From contig NZ_JAIVLB010000018.1 of NCBI RefSeq assembly GCF_020524495.1, forward strand, positions 1-64,000: a DNA stretch of 64,000 nucleotides, written 5' to 3'. Under the pieces are notes generated by a model. That model worked only from the letters and a program-made list of their open reading frames with translations, was not told the origin of the DNA and ran no database searches. The stretch is from Bacillus stratosphericus (lineage in GTDB: Bacteria > Bacillota > Bacilli > Bacillales > Bacillaceae). The position numbers were made by a program, and so were the translations under genes. This document shows, piece after piece, positions 28,477 to 39,958 of this stretch (its first letter is position 1; the number at the start of each line of letters is the position of its first letter).

Positions 28477-28505
28477 TCAACTTCTAGTTGATTGGTTTTT
28501 TTGTG
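28475..28505 (+). terminator. Intrinsic terminator after hepT
   Basis: AATCAACT pairs with AGTTGATT around TCT, then GG and a T-run. Confidence 0.88.
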
Positions 28506-28605
28506 AAATTTTTTGTCAAAAATTGATTATGATAAAAAAAAATGATAAGATCACTTTGTAACAATGTAAGCCTATACATACATAATGACGGGGTGGAAAA
28601 AGCAT

Positions 28606-29052
28606 ATGGACAAAACATTTCTTATGGTCAAGCCTGATGGTGTTGAAAGACAATTAATCGGTGAAATTGTGTCAAGATTCGAAAAAAAGGGGCTTAAGCT
28701 TGTTGGTGCAAAACTAATGAGTATTCCGAAAGAAGTAGCGGAAACACATTACGGAGAACATAAAGAAAAACCATTTTTCGGGGAATTGGTTTCCTTTATT
28801 ACGTCAGGACCTGTTTTTGCAATGGTATGGCAAGGTGAACAGGTAGTTGATGTGACAAGACAGATTATCGGTAAAACAAATCCGAAAGAAGCACTGCCTG
28901 GCACAATAAGAGGAGATTATGGATTAACCGTTGGAAAGAACATTATCCATGGCTCAGACTCACCAGAAAGTGCCGAAAGAGAAATTAACCTATTCTTTAA
29001 ACAAGAAGAACTCACAAATTGGGATCAAACAATTTCAAGCTGGATTTATTAA
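28606..29052 (+). CDS. ndk: Nucleoside diphosphate kinase
   Basis: 148 residues from ATG 28606 behind GGGGTGG. The catalytic phosphohistidine is His115 in NIIHGSDS, and the N terminus [13 protein letters not shown] is characteristic. It transfers gamma phosphate among nucleotides. Transcribed alone with its own terminator. Confidence 0.97.
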   Translation: MDKTFLMVKPDGVERQLIGEIVSRFEKKGLKLVGAKLMSIPKEVAETHYGEHKEKPFFGELVSFITSGPVFAMVWQGEQVVDVTRQIIGKTNPKEALPGTIRGDYGLTVGKNIIHGSDSPESAEREINLFFKQEELTNWDQTISSWIY

Positions 29053-29055
29053 TGT

Positions 29056-29098
29056 TCAAGCCAAGGTGTTCATCAAGTGAGCACTTTGGCTTTTTTAT
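29056..29098 (+). terminator. Intrinsic terminator after ndk
   Basis: AGCCAAGGTGTTCA pairs with TGAGCACTTTGGCT with one mismatch, followed by TTTTTT. Confidence 0.9.
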
Positions 29099-29162
29099 AT
29101 TGATTTCTATAAGAAATTTCGCATGAGATGATGCAAATTTTTGATAAAAACAGCTATACTAG

Positions 29163-29972
<810 letters not shown>

Positions 29973-30044
29973 CTGATTTTTTCTAGGAGATGTGTTATTA
30001 TAGCTTTACTTAAAAGCGTTAATGCGATGAAGGGAGATTGAGTC

Positions 30045-31217
30045 ATGAGGTACTTAACAGCAGGTGAATCACATGGTCCACAACTGACCACAATCATTGA
30101 AGGAGTTCCAGCGGGACTTTATATAGAGCAGGATGACATCAATTATGAACTGGCTAGAAGACAGAAAGGTCATGGCCGCGGAAGAAGAATGCTGATCGAA
30201 AAAGACCAAGCGAAAGTGCTGAGTGGTGTTCGCCACGGGAAAACATTAGGTTCTCCTATTACACTTGTCGTTGAAAACAATGACTGGAAGCACTGGACAA
30301 AGGTGATGGGTGCAGAGCCTATCACTGAAGAAGAAGAAAGTGAAATGAAGCGTCAAATCTCTCGTCCAAGACCAGGGCATGCGGATTTAAATGGTGCGAT
30401 TAAATATGGACATCGTGATATGAGGAACGTATTAGAGCGTTCATCAGCCCGTGAGACAACGGTTCGCGTGGCAGCAGGAGCGGTAGCGAAACAAATTTTA
30501 GCTCATCTTGGGATCAAAGTAGCTGGTCACGTCCTTGAAATTGGTGGAGTGAAAGCAGCTGATACCGCATATGAGTCTATTGAAGATTTGCAAAAGGTAA
30601 CAGAAGCATCACCCGTTCGCTGCTATGACAGTGAAGCAGGTCAAAAAATGATGGATGCCATTGACGAAGCTAAAAAAAACGGCGATTCGATTGGCGGCAT
30701 TGTGGAAGTCATCGTTGAAGGCATGCCAGTTGGAGTTGGAAGCTATGTTCATTATGATCGCAAATTAGACAGCAAGCTTGCTGGTGCTGTCCTAAGTATC
30801 AATGCTTTTAAAGGTGTAGAATTTGGTATTGGCTTCGAGGCAGCTTCTAAAAATGGCAGTGACGTTCATGATGAAATTATTTGGGATGAAGAAAAGGGCT
30901 ATACAAGAAAAACGAATCGCTTAGGCGGTCTTGAAGGCGGAATGTCAACCGGCATGCCGATTGTCGTAAGAGGGGTCATGAAACCAATCCCAACTCTTTA
31001 TAAGCCGCTTCAAAGCGTTGATATAGAAACAAAAGAACCTTTCTCTGCAAGTATTGAGCGTTCTGATAGCTGCGCTGTTCCAGCCGCAAGCGTTGTTGCA
31101 GAAGCAGTCGTGGCTTGGGAAATTGCCAATGCAGTCGTTGAGCAGTTTGGTCTTGACCAAATTGATCGCATTAAAGAAAATATTGAAAAAATGCGTCAGC
31201 TTCAGAGGGAGTTTTAA
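30045..31217 (+). CDS. aroF: Chorismate synthase
   Basis: A 390-residue FMN-dependent enzyme making chorismate from EPSP, the last common step of aromatic synthesis. Signatures [16 protein letters not shown], the [16 protein letters not shown] region and [10 protein letters not shown] are intact. In Bacillus nomenclature this gene is aroF (aroC in enterics). Its stop overlaps the aroB start (TAATG at 31215-31219). It opens the aromatic supercluster. Regulation of this upstream promoter was not resolved. Confidence 0.97.
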   Translation: MRYLTAGESHGPQLTTIIEGVPAGLYIEQDDINYELARRQKGHGRGRRMLIEKDQAKVLSGVRHGKTLGSPITLVVENNDWKHWTKVMGAEPITEEEESEMKRQISRPRPGHADLNGAIKYGHRDMRNVLERSSARETTVRVAAGAVAKQILAHLGIKVAGHVLEIGGVKAADTAYESIEDLQKVTEASPVRCYDSEAGQKMMDAIDEAKKNGDSIGGIVEVIVEGMPVGVGSYVHYDRKLDSKLAGAVLSINAFKGVEFGIGFEAASKNGSDVHDEIIWDEEKGYTRKTNRLGGLEGGMSTGMPIVVRGVMKPIPTLYKPLQSVDIETKEPFSASIERSDSCAVPAASVVAEAVVAWEIANAVVEQFGLDQIDRIKENIEKMRQLQREF

Positions 31218-32308
31218 TGAAAACACTGGAAGTGAAGACGTCTTCAGCCACTTATCCTGTATATATCGGTGATGGGATTAGACAAAATATCCTAGACTTG
31301 ATTACTTCCACTGGGTGCTCCTTTACTAAGCTCTTGATTATCACAGATTCAACAGTTGATGCCATTTACGGAGAGGAAATGGTTCAATTACTGAAGCAGA
31401 AGTGGTCTGTGCAAAAAGTGGTTGTACCAAACGGAGAACAATCGAAATCTTTTGCGCAGTTTGAGTATATTCATACGAAAGCCATTCAATTTCAGCTTGA
31501 TCGTTCCTCGTGCGTCATTGCGCTAGGAGGCGGTGTGATTGGAGACTTGGCTGGTTTTGCTGCTGCCACTTATATGAGAGGTATTGATTTTATTCAAATT
31601 CCGACCACTTTGCTTGCACATGACAGTGCAGTGGGTGGAAAAACAGGAATCAATCATCCGCTAGGTAAAAATTTAATTGGCGCGTTTCATCAGCCGAGAA
31701 CTGTGATTTATGATACCAGTATGCTAGAGACACTTTCTCAAATTGAGCTGAGATCGGGTTTTGCTGAGGTCATCAAACATGCGCTGATTTCAAGTGAAGA
31801 CTTTTTATCAGAGCTTATGACCATTCGTTCGCTAAAGGAATTATCAAAAGACGAGCTGTCACATATACTGTATCAAGGGATTCAAGTAAAAGCGTCGATT
31901 GTCCAAGAAGACGAAAAGGAACAAGGCGTGCGTGCATTTTTAAATTTAGGCCATACGCTTGGGCATGCCATTGAAGCGGAGTATGGATATGGCGCCATCA
32001 CTCATGGGGATGCTATTGCGATTGGTATGCAGTTTGCTTTATATGTGAGCGAAAAGCAATTAGGACTTTCCCTCAATCGTTCGGATATGAAAGAATGGAT
32101 GAAAGAACTAGGATTTCCAGTACAAGTCACGCAAGATATTTCAACTAAAACATTTGTCGATCGCATGATTGGTGATAAAAAGGCAAGAGGTGGCCATGTT
32201 CAATTTGTTTTATTAAAACAGGTTGGAGACGTTACCTTGCAATCTTTCACGAAAGAAGAGCTGCATTACTGGCTTGAAGAATGGAAACGGGAGGATGGAT
32301 GTCTATGA
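31217..32308 (+). CDS. aroB: 3-dehydroquinate synthase
   Basis: 363 residues. The NAD-binding GGGVIGDLAGF, the metal site region TTLLAHDSAVGGKTGIN and the NLGHTLGHAIE metal-binding histidines are all present. It converts DAHP to 3-dehydroquinate. Its stop overlaps the aroH ATG in ATGA, so aroF, aroB and aroH are translationally linked. Confidence 0.97.
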   Translation: MKTLEVKTSSATYPVYIGDGIRQNILDLITSTGCSFTKLLIITDSTVDAIYGEEMVQLLKQKWSVQKVVVPNGEQSKSFAQFEYIHTKAIQFQLDRSSCVIALGGGVIGDLAGFAAATYMRGIDFIQIPTTLLAHDSAVGGKTGINHPLGKNLIGAFHQPRTVIYDTSMLETLSQIELRSGFAEVIKHALISSEDFLSELMTIRSLKELSKDELSHILYQGIQVKASIVQEDEKEQGVRAFLNLGHTLGHAIEAEYGYGAITHGDAIAIGMQFALYVSEKQLGLSLNRSDMKEWMKELGFPVQVTQDISTKTFVDRMIGDKKARGGHVQFVLLKQVGDVTLQSFTKEELHYWLEEWKREDGCL

Positions 32309-32688
32309 TGTTTCGCGGGATACGTGGGGCTACAACTTTGACAGAAGATACAGAAAAAGAAGTGTTAAACAAAACGAAACAGCTGCTAGAAGCCATCATT
32401 TCAAAAAACCAAGTAGATCCAGAACGTGTCGTGCAGATCTTAATTTCTGCTACACAAGATATTCACTCCGTTTTTCCGGCAAAAGCACTTCGTCAGTTTG
32501 AAGGCTGGACGTATGTTCCTGTCACTTGTATGCAGGAGCTGGACATTCATGGCGGTCTAAATCAATGCATTCGCGTTTTAATGACCGTCCAAACAGATAC
32601 AAAGCAGGAAGACATACATCATGTGTACTTGGAAGAAGCCGTCACGCTTCGTCCTGATTTACAGTTGACAAAAAACAAGCAATTATAA
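32305..32688 (+). CDS. aroH: Monofunctional chorismate mutase AroH
   Basis: 127 residues from ATG 32305, with ATG 32308 also possible; GGAGG lies at 32289-32293. It begins MMFRGIRGATTL with the active-site Arg, and has the conserved FPAKALR, CMQELDIHGGL and CIRVLMTVQT of the AroH fold, a trimeric enzyme converting chorismate to prephenate. The trp promoter -35 lies inside its last codons. Confidence 0.96.
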   Translation: MMFRGIRGATTLTEDTEKEVLNKTKQLLEAIISKNQVDPERVVQILISATQDIHSVFPAKALRQFEGWTYVPVTCMQELDIHGGLNQCIRVLMTVQTDTKQEDIHHVYLEEAVTLRPDLQLTKNKQL

Positions 32689-32694
32689 TACGAT
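32665..32694 (+). promoter_or_regulatory. trp operon promoter
   Basis: TTGACA at 32665-32670 lies within the end of aroH; TACGAT at 32689-32694 is spaced 18. Placement inside the aroH 3' end and the distance to the leader features match the B. subtilis arrangement. A TATAAT at 32684 is only 13 bases away and is less likely the partner. Confidence 0.6.
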
Positions 32695-32707
32695 ATGAAC
32701 AGTCGAA

Positions 32708-32727
32708 GTTTACACACAGGTGTAAAC
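32708..32727 (+). promoter_or_regulatory. 5' stem-loop of the trp leader
   Basis: GTTTACAC pairs perfectly with GTGTAAAC around the loop ACAG, at the start of the predicted leader. In B. subtilis a 5' stem-loop in this place contacts TRAP and improves attenuation; the function here is by analogy. Confidence 0.65.
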
Positions 32728-32740
32728 GGCATTACAAGCA

Positions 32741-32794
32741 TAGAGAAGATGAGAATGAGACTAGGGTAGTTGAGATGAGTAGAGTTGAGCAGAG
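32741..32794 (+). promoter_or_regulatory. TRAP binding site, 11 triplets, trp operon leader
   Basis: Eleven NAG triplets begin at 32741 (TAG), 32746 (AAG), 32751, 32757 (GAG), 32762, 32767 (TAG), 32772, 32777, 32782, 32787 and 32792 (GAG). Steps are 5 bases throughout except one of 6 (32751 to 32757). Ten are canonical (G/U)AG; the second is AAG. Eleven sites match the 11 subunits of TRAP, whose gene mtrB is in the window. The UAGGGUAGU part (32762-32770) is also complementary to ACUGCCUA at the foot of the terminator, so TRAP binding would block the antiterminator. Confidence 0.92.
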
Positions 32795-32820
32795 ATACGA
32801 TACTTCTATTTAATCATACT

Positions 32821-32853
32821 GCCTAAAAGAGGAAGCCTCTTTTAGGCTTATTT
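32821..32853 (+). terminator. trp leader attenuator terminator
   Basis: GCCTAAAAGAGG (32821-32832) pairs perfectly with CCTCTTTTAGGC (32836-32847) around AAG, followed by TTATTT. The T-run is interrupted by an A, as expected of a regulated rather than constitutive terminator. Confidence 0.88.
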
Positions 32854-32890
32854 CGTATACTCAAACAAACCCCTCTATATTCCCCTCATT

Positions 32891-32912
32891 CTCCTTAATC
32901 CCATTTAAGGAG
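32891..32912 (+). promoter_or_regulatory. Hairpin sequestering the trpE ribosome-binding site
   Basis: CTCCTTAA (32891-32898) pairs perfectly with TTAAGGAG (32905-32912) around TCCCAT. The 3' arm contains the trpE Shine-Dalgarno AAGGAG. In B. subtilis TRAP-bound readthrough RNA folds so that the trpE site is hidden; this hairpin would serve that purpose. Confidence 0.75.
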
Positions 32913-32919
32913 TGTGTTT

Positions 32920-34467
32920 ATGAATTTTCAAACAAACCTTACCCAATTTTTAAAGGACAGTGCGTCTTACAAAACGATCCCGATTGTTGAAACCATTACA
33001 GTCGATACACTCTCACCTATTCAAATTGTTGAGAAACTGAAACAGGATATAGTGTATCTGCTAGAAAGCAAAGATGAGTCTTCTAGCTGGTCAAGATATT
33101 CCTTTATCGGATTACACCCTTTCTTAACCTTACATGATACCCAAGATCAATATTTTGCGCGTGATGCTGCGGGGCAGGAAGTGATGCAAAAAGCAGAGCT
33201 GAAAGATTTACTAGACTGGATGAAAGAGCAATATCAAATCAAGACACCAGATGTTGACATCCCATTTACAGGTGGAGCCGTTGGGTACTTGAGTTACGAT
33301 CTCATCCCAAGTATTGAGCCTTCTGTCAGACCGCATGTGAATGCATCAACGACTGATAACTGCACATTATTTGTCTGTCAAACGATGATTGCTTTTGACC
33401 ACGAAACGAATCATGTTCATTTTATTCAATATACTCAGCTGACAGGAAATGAAACAGAGGACGAAAAAATACGAGCTTATAAGAAAAATCAAGAGCGACT
33501 TGAACATATGATTCAGCAGCTCCACACAAAGGTTGATATGAAAGAACTGATTTTATCAGGGAATATGAACGAACCACCGTCCTTTGAACAAGTGACCTCA
33601 ACATATGAAAAAACGCAATTTCTAAAGGATGTAGAAAAAATCAAGGAGTACATTAGAGCGGGTGATATCTTCCAAGGTGTACTCTCGCAGCGTTTTGATA
33701 TCCCTGTCACGGTAAGTTCATTTGAATTGTATCGTGTGCTTCGGATTGTGAATCCATCACCCTATATGTATTTTATGAAATTAAAAGATCGAGATTTAGT
33801 TGGAAGCTCACCAGAACGATTAATTCATGCAAAAAATGGACACTTAGAAATCCATCCAATCGCAGGTACAAGAAAAAGAGGAATAACCAAAGAAGAGGAT
33901 GCAGCACTAGCAAGCGAGCTTTTAGATGATGAAAAAGAAAAAGCAGAGCATTACATGTTAGTGGACCTTGCCAGGAATGATGTAGGCCGTGTGGCAGAAT
34001 ACGGCAGTGTATCCGTCCCGACCTGTACAAAAGTAGTGAACTTTTCACATGTCATGCACATCATCTCCGTTGTGACAGGGCAGTTGAAGCAAGATACGCA
34101 TCCAGTAGATGCCCTCATGTCCGCATTTCCAGCAGGTACATTAACAGGTGCACCGAAAATTCGCGCCATGCAATTATTAAATGAAATGGAGCCTGAGCCA
34201 AGAGAAACGTATGGCGGCTGTATCGCCTATATTGGGTTCGACGGCAATATCGACTCCTGTATTACCATTCGTACCATGAGCGTTAAAGATCAGACCGCTT
34301 CTATACAAGCTGGTGCCGGTATTGTGGCTGACTCTGTTCCTGAAAACGAATGGGAAGAGACGCGTAACAAGGCAGGAGCACTTCTGAAAGCCATTCAGCT
34401 TGCTGAACATATTTTCTCAGAAAGGGAGAATGTGCAAAGTGAATCAACAACTATCAGCTCTAGTTAA
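32920..34467 (+). CDS. trpE: Anthranilate synthase component I
   Basis: 515 residues from ATG 32920 (site AAGGAG). The chorismate-binding domain has IRAGDIFQGVLSQRF, SPERL, PIAGTRKRG, DLARNDVGRV and FPAGTLTGAPKIRAM. It makes anthranilate from chorismate, with ammonia from a glutamine amidotransferase. No trpG lies in the operon; as in B. subtilis the shared subunit (PabA) is presumably encoded in the folate operon elsewhere. Expression is controlled by the TRAP leader at transcription and translation. Confidence 0.97.
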   Translation: MNFQTNLTQFLKDSASYKTIPIVETITVDTLSPIQIVEKLKQDIVYLLESKDESSSWSRYSFIGLHPFLTLHDTQDQYFARDAAGQEVMQKAELKDLLDWMKEQYQIKTPDVDIPFTGGAVGYLSYDLIPSIEPSVRPHVNASTTDNCTLFVCQTMIAFDHETNHVHFIQYTQLTGNETEDEKIRAYKKNQERLEHMIQQLHTKVDMKELILSGNMNEPPSFEQVTSTYEKTQFLKDVEKIKEYIRAGDIFQGVLSQRFDIPVTVSSFELYRVLRIVNPSPYMYFMKLKDRDLVGSSPERLIHAKNGHLEIHPIAGTRKRGITKEEDAALASELLDDEKEKAEHYMLVDLARNDVGRVAEYGSVSVPTCTKVVNFSHVMHIISVVTGQLKQDTHPVDALMSAFPAGTLTGAPKIRAMQLLNEMEPEPRETYGGCIAYIGFDGNIDSCITIRTMSVKDQTASIQAGAGIVADSVPENEWEETRNKAGALLKAIQLAEHIFSERENVQSESTTISSS

Positions 34468-35461
34468 TGGTGGACTCCTATCAGAAAATGAAGCGAACAG
34501 ACTAATGCATGAGATGATGAGTGGCTCTTTAACAGATGCTGAAGTTGCTGCAAGTCTATCTATCTTAGCGCATAGAGGGGAAACCTCTGAAGAGATGACA
34601 GGCTTTGTGAAAGCAATGAGGAAAAATACAGCACCAATGGAACGATCACTTGACGTCGTTGATACGTGCGGTACTGGAGGGGATGGTTTATCGACATTTA
34701 ATATATCGACGGCCGCTGCCATTGTAGCTTCCGCTGCCGGTGCTAAAATCGCCAAACATGGAAATCGTTCGGTTTCTTCTAAAAGCGGGAGTGCCGACGT
34801 GCTAGAATGTCTTGGAATCCAAATTCAATCGACACCAGAAGAAACAAGACGACAAATACAGGTGAAAAACATGGGCTTTTTATTTGCACCGCTCTATCAT
34901 TCATCTATGAAACAAGTAGCCTCAGTCCGTAAGCAGCTCGGATTTCGGACGGTATTTAATCTATTAGGTCCGCTATGCCACCCGATGCAAGCCAAAAAGC
35001 AAATCATCGGTGTGTATTCAAAGGAAAAGGCAAAGCTAATGGCCAAAGCTCTTGCCCCTCTTGAGCCAGAGCATGTTTTATTTGTTTGCGGAGAAGATGG
35101 GCTGGATGAATTAACGATTACTGCAAATTCGTATGTGATTGAATTGAAAAAAGATGAAATGACAGAGTATACCCTAAACCCAGAAGACTTTGGATTGAAA
35201 AAAGGGCATTTATCAGACATTCAGGTCCATTCACCGGAAGAGAGCGCCAAATTGATTCTGAATATATTGAATCATCAAACAGAAGGAGCACCGCTTCATA
35301 TTACAGCCCTTAATGCTGGAGCTGCTTTATATGTGGCAGGGAAGTCAGAAAGCCTTATGGTGGGAACATTAAAAGCGTTAGAAACGATCAAAAACGGGTC
35401 AGCCAAACAACAATTAAACCGATTAAAACAAAAAACGAAAGAGGAAGAGATCCATGCTTAA
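34439..35461 (+). CDS. trpD: Anthranilate phosphoribosyltransferase
   Basis: GTG 34439, ten bases after AAGGGAG, gives 340 residues starting [15 protein letters not shown] 34430 is too close to that site. The start overlaps trpE by 29 bases, indicating coupling. PRPP and anthranilate motifs [27 protein letters not shown] and [11 protein letters not shown] are present. Confidence 0.95.
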   Translation: MNQQLSALVNGGLLSENEANRLMHEMMSGSLTDAEVAASLSILAHRGETSEEMTGFVKAMRKNTAPMERSLDVVDTCGTGGDGLSTFNISTAAAIVASAAGAKIAKHGNRSVSSKSGSADVLECLGIQIQSTPEETRRQIQVKNMGFLFAPLYHSSMKQVASVRKQLGFRTVFNLLGPLCHPMQAKKQIIGVYSKEKAKLMAKALAPLEPEHVLFVCGEDGLDELTITANSYVIELKKDEMTEYTLNPEDFGLKKGHLSDIQVHSPEESAKLILNILNHQTEGAPLHITALNAGAALYVAGKSESLMVGTLKALETIKNGSAKQQLNRLKQKTKEEEIHA

Positions 35462-36206
35462 TCAAATTATCGCTCGTAAAAAAGAACATATCCAAACCTT
35501 GCAATTACCTGCTGATGGAAAATATGAAAGACGATCATTTAAAAAAGCACTGATGAATCCCTATCGCTCTATCGGACTCATTGCTGAGGTGAAAAAAGCG
35601 TCTCCCTCTAAAGGGATCATTCAGCCGAATTTTGATCCTTTACAAACAGCAAAAGCATACGAAAAATCTAACGTAGATTGCTTATCTGTCTTAACCGATG
35701 AACCGTTTTTCCAAGGGAAAAACGAGTACCTGTCCCTCATTAAAGAACACGTTGTATGTCCAATTTTAAGAAAAGATTTCATCATTGACCCAATACAAGT
35801 AGAAGAGTCAAAATGTATAGGGGCTGATGCGATTTTATTAATTGGAGAAGTACTTGAGCCGAAAAAGCTGTATGAACTGTATGCTGAAGCAAAAGAAAAA
35901 GGGCTTGATGTCCTCGTAGAAGTACATGAAGCAGATACACTCACGAATATCTTAAACATTTTTACTCCTGAGATCATTGGAGTGAACAACCGGAATTTAA
36001 ATACATTCACAACAACAGTCGAGCAAACAAAAGAGATTGCATCATTTGTTCCAAAGGATGTATTACTAGTGAGTGAAAGCGGCATTCAGACATTTGATGA
36101 TCTTATCTTTTTAGAAAAACATGGAGCGGACGCTGTCCTTGTTGGTGAATCTTTAATGAGAGAACCATCACAGGAAAAAGCCGTTCATACATTGTTTGGA
36201 GAATGA
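35454..36206 (+). CDS. trpC: Indole-3-glycerol phosphate synthase
   Basis: 250 residues with TIM-barrel motifs [28 protein letters not shown] and SESGI. It closes the indole ring from CdRP. Overlaps trpD by 8 bases and trpF by 4. Confidence 0.97.
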   Translation: MLNQIIARKKEHIQTLQLPADGKYERRSFKKALMNPYRSIGLIAEVKKASPSKGIIQPNFDPLQTAKAYEKSNVDCLSVLTDEPFFQGKNEYLSLIKEHVVCPILRKDFIIDPIQVEESKCIGADAILLIGEVLEPKKLYELYAEAKEKGLDVLVEVHEADTLTNILNIFTPEIIGVNNRNLNTFTTTVEQTKEIASFVPKDVLLVSESGIQTFDDLIFLEKHGADAVLVGESLMREPSQEKAVHTLFGE

Positions 36207-36871
36207 AAATGACGAAGCCTTATTTAAAATATTGCGGTGCAGTCTCACAAGAGGATGTCAAATGTATCTCGCAATCTCGAGCAGATGCCATCGGATTTAT
36301 CTTTGCTCCAAGTAAAAGACAAGTTCATCCAGACCAAGTAAAACACTGGCTAGTACAAACAAAGTGCAGGAAAGATGTTGTAGGTGTATTTGTAAATGAA
36401 AAGATACAGAAAGTGTGTGACATCGCAAACCACATTCCCTTAAATATCGTGCAGCTTCATGGAGATGAAACACGAGAAGATGCAAAAGAAATAAAACAAC
36501 AAACAAGGGCGATCGTTTGGAAAGTGTTTCATCACGAGCCCAATTTAAAAGGAACGCTCGAAAAAATGACGGCATTTGCCCCTTTCGTCGATGGCTATCT
36601 CATTGATGCGAAGGTGAAAGGGATAAGAGGCGGGTCTGGAACAGCTTTTGCTTGGGAGGCGGTACCTTCATACGTTCAGCATGCAAAGCATCTGGTAAAG
36701 ACTTGCGCTATTGCAGGTGGAGTGACACCAGCAACGATCACAGATCTGCTTGCCTATAGCCCAAAAGCCATCGATCTTTCAAGCGGAATAGAAGAAAACG
36801 GGAAGAAAAGCAGCGCAAAGATCAAAGCGTTTGAAGAAAGGGTGTTAAATGATGTATGCATATCCGAATGA
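36203..36871 (+). CDS. trpF: Phosphoribosylanthranilate isomerase
   Basis: 222 residues with YCGAVSQED at the N terminus, [15 protein letters not shown] and IAGGVTP. The common CG(I/L) active-site start appears here as CGAV with the catalytic Cys kept. Overlaps both trpC and trpB; its Asp in the [10 protein letters not shown] segment is the second catalytic residue. Confidence 0.95.
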   Translation: MKMTKPYLKYCGAVSQEDVKCISQSRADAIGFIFAPSKRQVHPDQVKHWLVQTKCRKDVVGVFVNEKIQKVCDIANHIPLNIVQLHGDETREDAKEIKQQTRAIVWKVFHHEPNLKGTLEKMTAFAPFVDGYLIDAKVKGIRGGSGTAFAWEAVPSYVQHAKHLVKTCAIAGGVTPATITDLLAYSPKAIDLSSGIEENGKKSSAKIKAFEERVLNDVCISE

Positions 36872-38051
36872 AATTGGCCGATATGGAGAATTCGGAGGGA
36901 AATTTGTCCCTGAAACGCTCATGCAGCCACTGGAAGAAATCAAAAAAGCATTTCATGAATTAAAAGAAGACCCTACTTTTCAAAAGGAATATATAGCGCT
37001 TTTACAAAACTATTCAGGCAGACCGACAGCACTCACATACGCTGACCAATTATCAGCGTATCTCGGCGGTGCAAAAATTTATTTGAAAAGAGAAGATTTA
37101 AACCACACCGGCGCTCATAAAATTAACAACGCGCTTGGCCAAGCCCTACTAGCGAAGAAAATGGGGAAATCAAACATTATCGCCGAAACAGGGGCGGGTC
37201 AGCACGGGGTAGCTGCTGCAACGGTCGCCGCAAAGTTTGGATTATCCTGCACCGTATTTATGGGAAAAGAAGACGTGGAAAGACAATCACTCAATGTGTT
37301 CCGAATGAAACTGCTCGGGGCTGAGGTCATTCCTGTCACAAGCGGAAACGGGACATTAAAAGATGCAACCAACGAAGCCATCCGTTATTGGGTCCAGCAC
37401 TGCAGCGACCATTTTTACATGATTGGATCAGTAGTTGGTCCTCATCCTTATCCTCAAATCGTCAGTGAATTCCAGCGAATGATCGGTGATGAGTCAAAAA
37501 TACAGTTACTTGAAAAAGAAGGTCAGCTTCCTCATAAAGTGATTGCCTGTGTTGGAGGTGGAAGTAATGCCATTGGAATGTACCGAGCGTTTTTAGATGA
37601 AGAGGTGGATATCATTGGTGTAGAAGCAGCTGGGAAAGGAATTGACACCCCTCTTCATGCAGCGACCATCACGAAAGGAACAAAAGGTGTAATTCATGGA
37701 TCGTTGACCTATCTGATCCAAGATGAATTTGGCCAAATTATTGAACCGTATTCTATTTCCGCTGGTTTAGACTACCCTGGAATCGGACCAGAGCATGCAT
37801 ACTTGCATGCAAGTGGACGGGTTCAATATGTAAGTGCCACAGATCAAGAAGCACTACATGCGTTAAAGTTGCTGACAGAAAAAGAAGGTATTCTGCCAGC
37901 GATTGAATCAGCACATGCCTTAGCCAAAGCGTTTGAGATGAGCCGGAATATGAATGAAGATGAAATCGTCCTTGTTTGCCTATCAGGAAGAGGAGATAAG
38001 GATGTGCATACATTAATGAATGTGCTTGAAAGTGAGGGTAAAACAAAATGA
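36849..38051 (+). CDS. trpB: Tryptophan synthase beta subunit
   Basis: 400 residues. The PLP lysine is Lys91 in HKINNALG, and the phosphate loop is [23 protein letters not shown] and ETGAGQHG are family signatures. Condenses indole with serine. Starts 23 bases inside trpF; ATG 36852 is an adjacent alternative. Confidence 0.98.
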   Translation: MMYAYPNEIGRYGEFGGKFVPETLMQPLEEIKKAFHELKEDPTFQKEYIALLQNYSGRPTALTYADQLSAYLGGAKIYLKREDLNHTGAHKINNALGQALLAKKMGKSNIIAETGAGQHGVAAATVAAKFGLSCTVFMGKEDVERQSLNVFRMKLLGAEVIPVTSGNGTLKDATNEAIRYWVQHCSDHFYMIGSVVGPHPYPQIVSEFQRMIGDESKIQLLEKEGQLPHKVIACVGGGSNAIGMYRAFLDEEVDIIGVEAAGKGIDTPLHAATITKGTKGVIHGSLTYLIQDEFGQIIEPYSISAGLDYPGIGPEHAYLHASGRVQYVSATDQEALHALKLLTEKEGILPAIESAHALAKAFEMSRNMNEDEIVLVCLSGRGDKDVHTLMNVLESEGKTK

Positions 38052-38851
38052 TTACATTTCAATTAGAGCAAGGTGAGAAATTATTCATTCCATTTATCAC
38101 GGCAGGAGATCCGTCAGAAGAGATCACCATTGATTTAGCTATCACTCTCCAAGCAGCTGGTGCACATGCTATTGAACTAGGTGTTCCTTATTCCGATCCA
38201 TTAGCAGACGGTCCTGTGATTCAAAGAGCCTCCAGAAGAGCTCTAAATCAAGGCATGAATATCGTAAAAGCGATAGAGTTAGCAGGGAAGATGAAAAAAA
38301 ACGGTGTAAAAATTCCTGTAATTCTATTTACGTATTATAATCCTGTGTTACAATTAGACACAGAATACTTTTTCGCTTTACTGCACAAAAATCACATTTC
38401 GGGGCTCTTAACACCCGATTTGCCGTTTGAAGAGAGCAGGGAGCTGCAGAAGAACTGTCAAACACATGACATTTCATATATATCGCTCGTTGCACCAACA
38501 AGCAAGGAACGATTAGAAAAAATCGTAGAGCAGGCAGAAGGTTTTGTGTATTGTGTTTCATCTCTTGGTGTAACAGGTGTCAGACTATCCTTTGACGCCT
38601 CTATCACTGATTTTATTCAACAAGTGAAACAGCTCAGTCAAATACCGGTTGCAGTAGGCTTTGGCATTTCAACAAGAGAGCAGGTAGACTCGATGAATAA
38701 AATGAGTGACGGTGTCGTTGTAGGCAGTGCACTTGTAAAAAAAATTGAAGAACTTCAAGAACAATTGATAGCAAGTAATACACGCCAAGATGCTTTAAGA
38801 GAATTTGAAACATATGCAAAAACGTTTAGTCCCCTCTATTCATTCAAATGA
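38048..38851 (+). CDS. trpA: Tryptophan synthase alpha subunit
   Basis: 267 residues. The catalytic acids are Glu43 in ELGVPYSDP and Asp54 in LADGP. VGFGIST and GVVVGSALV bind phosphate. It cleaves indole-3-glycerol phosphate and passes indole to TrpB. Overlaps trpB by 4 bases. Confidence 0.97.
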   Translation: MITFQLEQGEKLFIPFITAGDPSEEITIDLAITLQAAGAHAIELGVPYSDPLADGPVIQRASRRALNQGMNIVKAIELAGKMKKNGVKIPVILFTYYNPVLQLDTEYFFALLHKNHISGLLTPDLPFEESRELQKNCQTHDISYISLVAPTSKERLEKIVEQAEGFVYCVSSLGVTGVRLSFDASITDFIQQVKQLSQIPVAVGFGISTREQVDSMNKMSDGVVVGSALVKKIEELQEQLIASNTRQDALREFETYAKTFSPLYSFK

Positions 38852-38862
38852 GGTGAAACATT

Positions 38863-39954
38863 TTGCAAATCAAGGATCAATTAAAACAGCTAAAACCATA
38901 TCAACCTGGGAAACCAATTGAAGAGGTCAAAAAAGAATATCAATTAGATAAAATTGTGAAATTGGCTTCAAATGAAAACCCTTTTGGGTGTTCCACACAT
39001 GTAAGAGAGGCCATACAAGCTGAGCTTGAACAATTAGCGATTTATCCAGATGGATACAGTGCAAGTTTAAGAACGGATCTTTCTGAGTTTCTTCAAGTGA
39101 GTGAAAAACAATTAATATTCGGGAATGGCTCAGATGAACTTGTGCAAATTATTGCTAGAGCATTCCTTGACCAATATACAAATACCGTCATCCCCTCTCC
39201 ATCTTTTCCACAGTACCGTCACAATGCAGTGATTGAACATGCAGAAATTCGAGAAGTGCCTCTTTTAGAGGGGGGAGCTCACGATCTGCAGGGAATGCTG
39301 GATGCCATTGATGAAAAAACGAAGGTCGTTTGGGTATGTAATCCAAATAACCCAACTGGGAATCATTTGTCAGAAGCAGAGTTTGTGGCGTTTTTAGATC
39401 AAGTACCATCTCACGTGCTTGTCGTTCTAGATGAAGCGTATTTTGAATACGTTCGAGCGGAAGATTTTCCGAACAGTTTATCTTTATTAAACTCATATCA
39501 AAATGTCATCGTCCTTCGAACGTTTTCTAAAGCCTATGGGCTTGCAGCACTTCGAGTAGGCTATGGGATCGCATCAGAGGAACTGATTAGAGCCATTGAA
39601 CCAGCAAGAGAGCCCTTTAATACAAGTCGTATCGCACAGGCAGCTGCGCGTGCAGCCATAAAAGACCAAGACTTTATTCAATCATGCAGACAAAAAAATG
39701 AAGCAGGTCTAACGCAATATCAAGAATTTGCTAATCGTTTTGGGCTATTTATCTATCCGTCTCAAACAAATTTTGTGCTGATTGATTTTGAAAGAGATGC
39801 AGACGAGCTATTTAATGCACTATTGAAAAAAGGCTATATTGTTCGTAAAGTAATTGGATTCCCAACTTCTTTGCGTATTACTGTAGGAACAAAGGAGCAA
39901 AATGAAGAAATCCTAAGTATACTTGCCGATTTATTACAAGGCATTCGTGCGTAG
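38863..39954 (+). CDS. hisC: Histidinol-phosphate / aromatic amino acid aminotransferase
   Basis: 363 residues from TTG 38863 (site GAGGTGA). PLP-binding features: [23 protein letters not shown] and the lysine in [17 protein letters not shown]. In Bacillus this single enzyme serves histidine and Tyr/Phe synthesis, which explains its place in the aromatic cluster between trpA and tyrA. Confidence 0.96.
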   Translation: MQIKDQLKQLKPYQPGKPIEEVKKEYQLDKIVKLASNENPFGCSTHVREAIQAELEQLAIYPDGYSASLRTDLSEFLQVSEKQLIFGNGSDELVQIIARAFLDQYTNTVIPSPSFPQYRHNAVIEHAEIREVPLLEGGAHDLQGMLDAIDEKTKVVWVCNPNNPTGNHLSEAEFVAFLDQVPSHVLVVLDEAYFEYVRAEDFPNSLSLLNSYQNVIVLRTFSKAYGLAALRVGYGIASEELIRAIEPAREPFNTSRIAQAAARAAIKDQDFIQSCRQKNEAGLTQYQEFANRFGLFIYPSQTNFVLIDFERDADELFNALLKKGYIVRKVIGFPTSLRITVGTKEQNEEILSILADLLQGIRA

Positions 39955-39958
39955 CATA

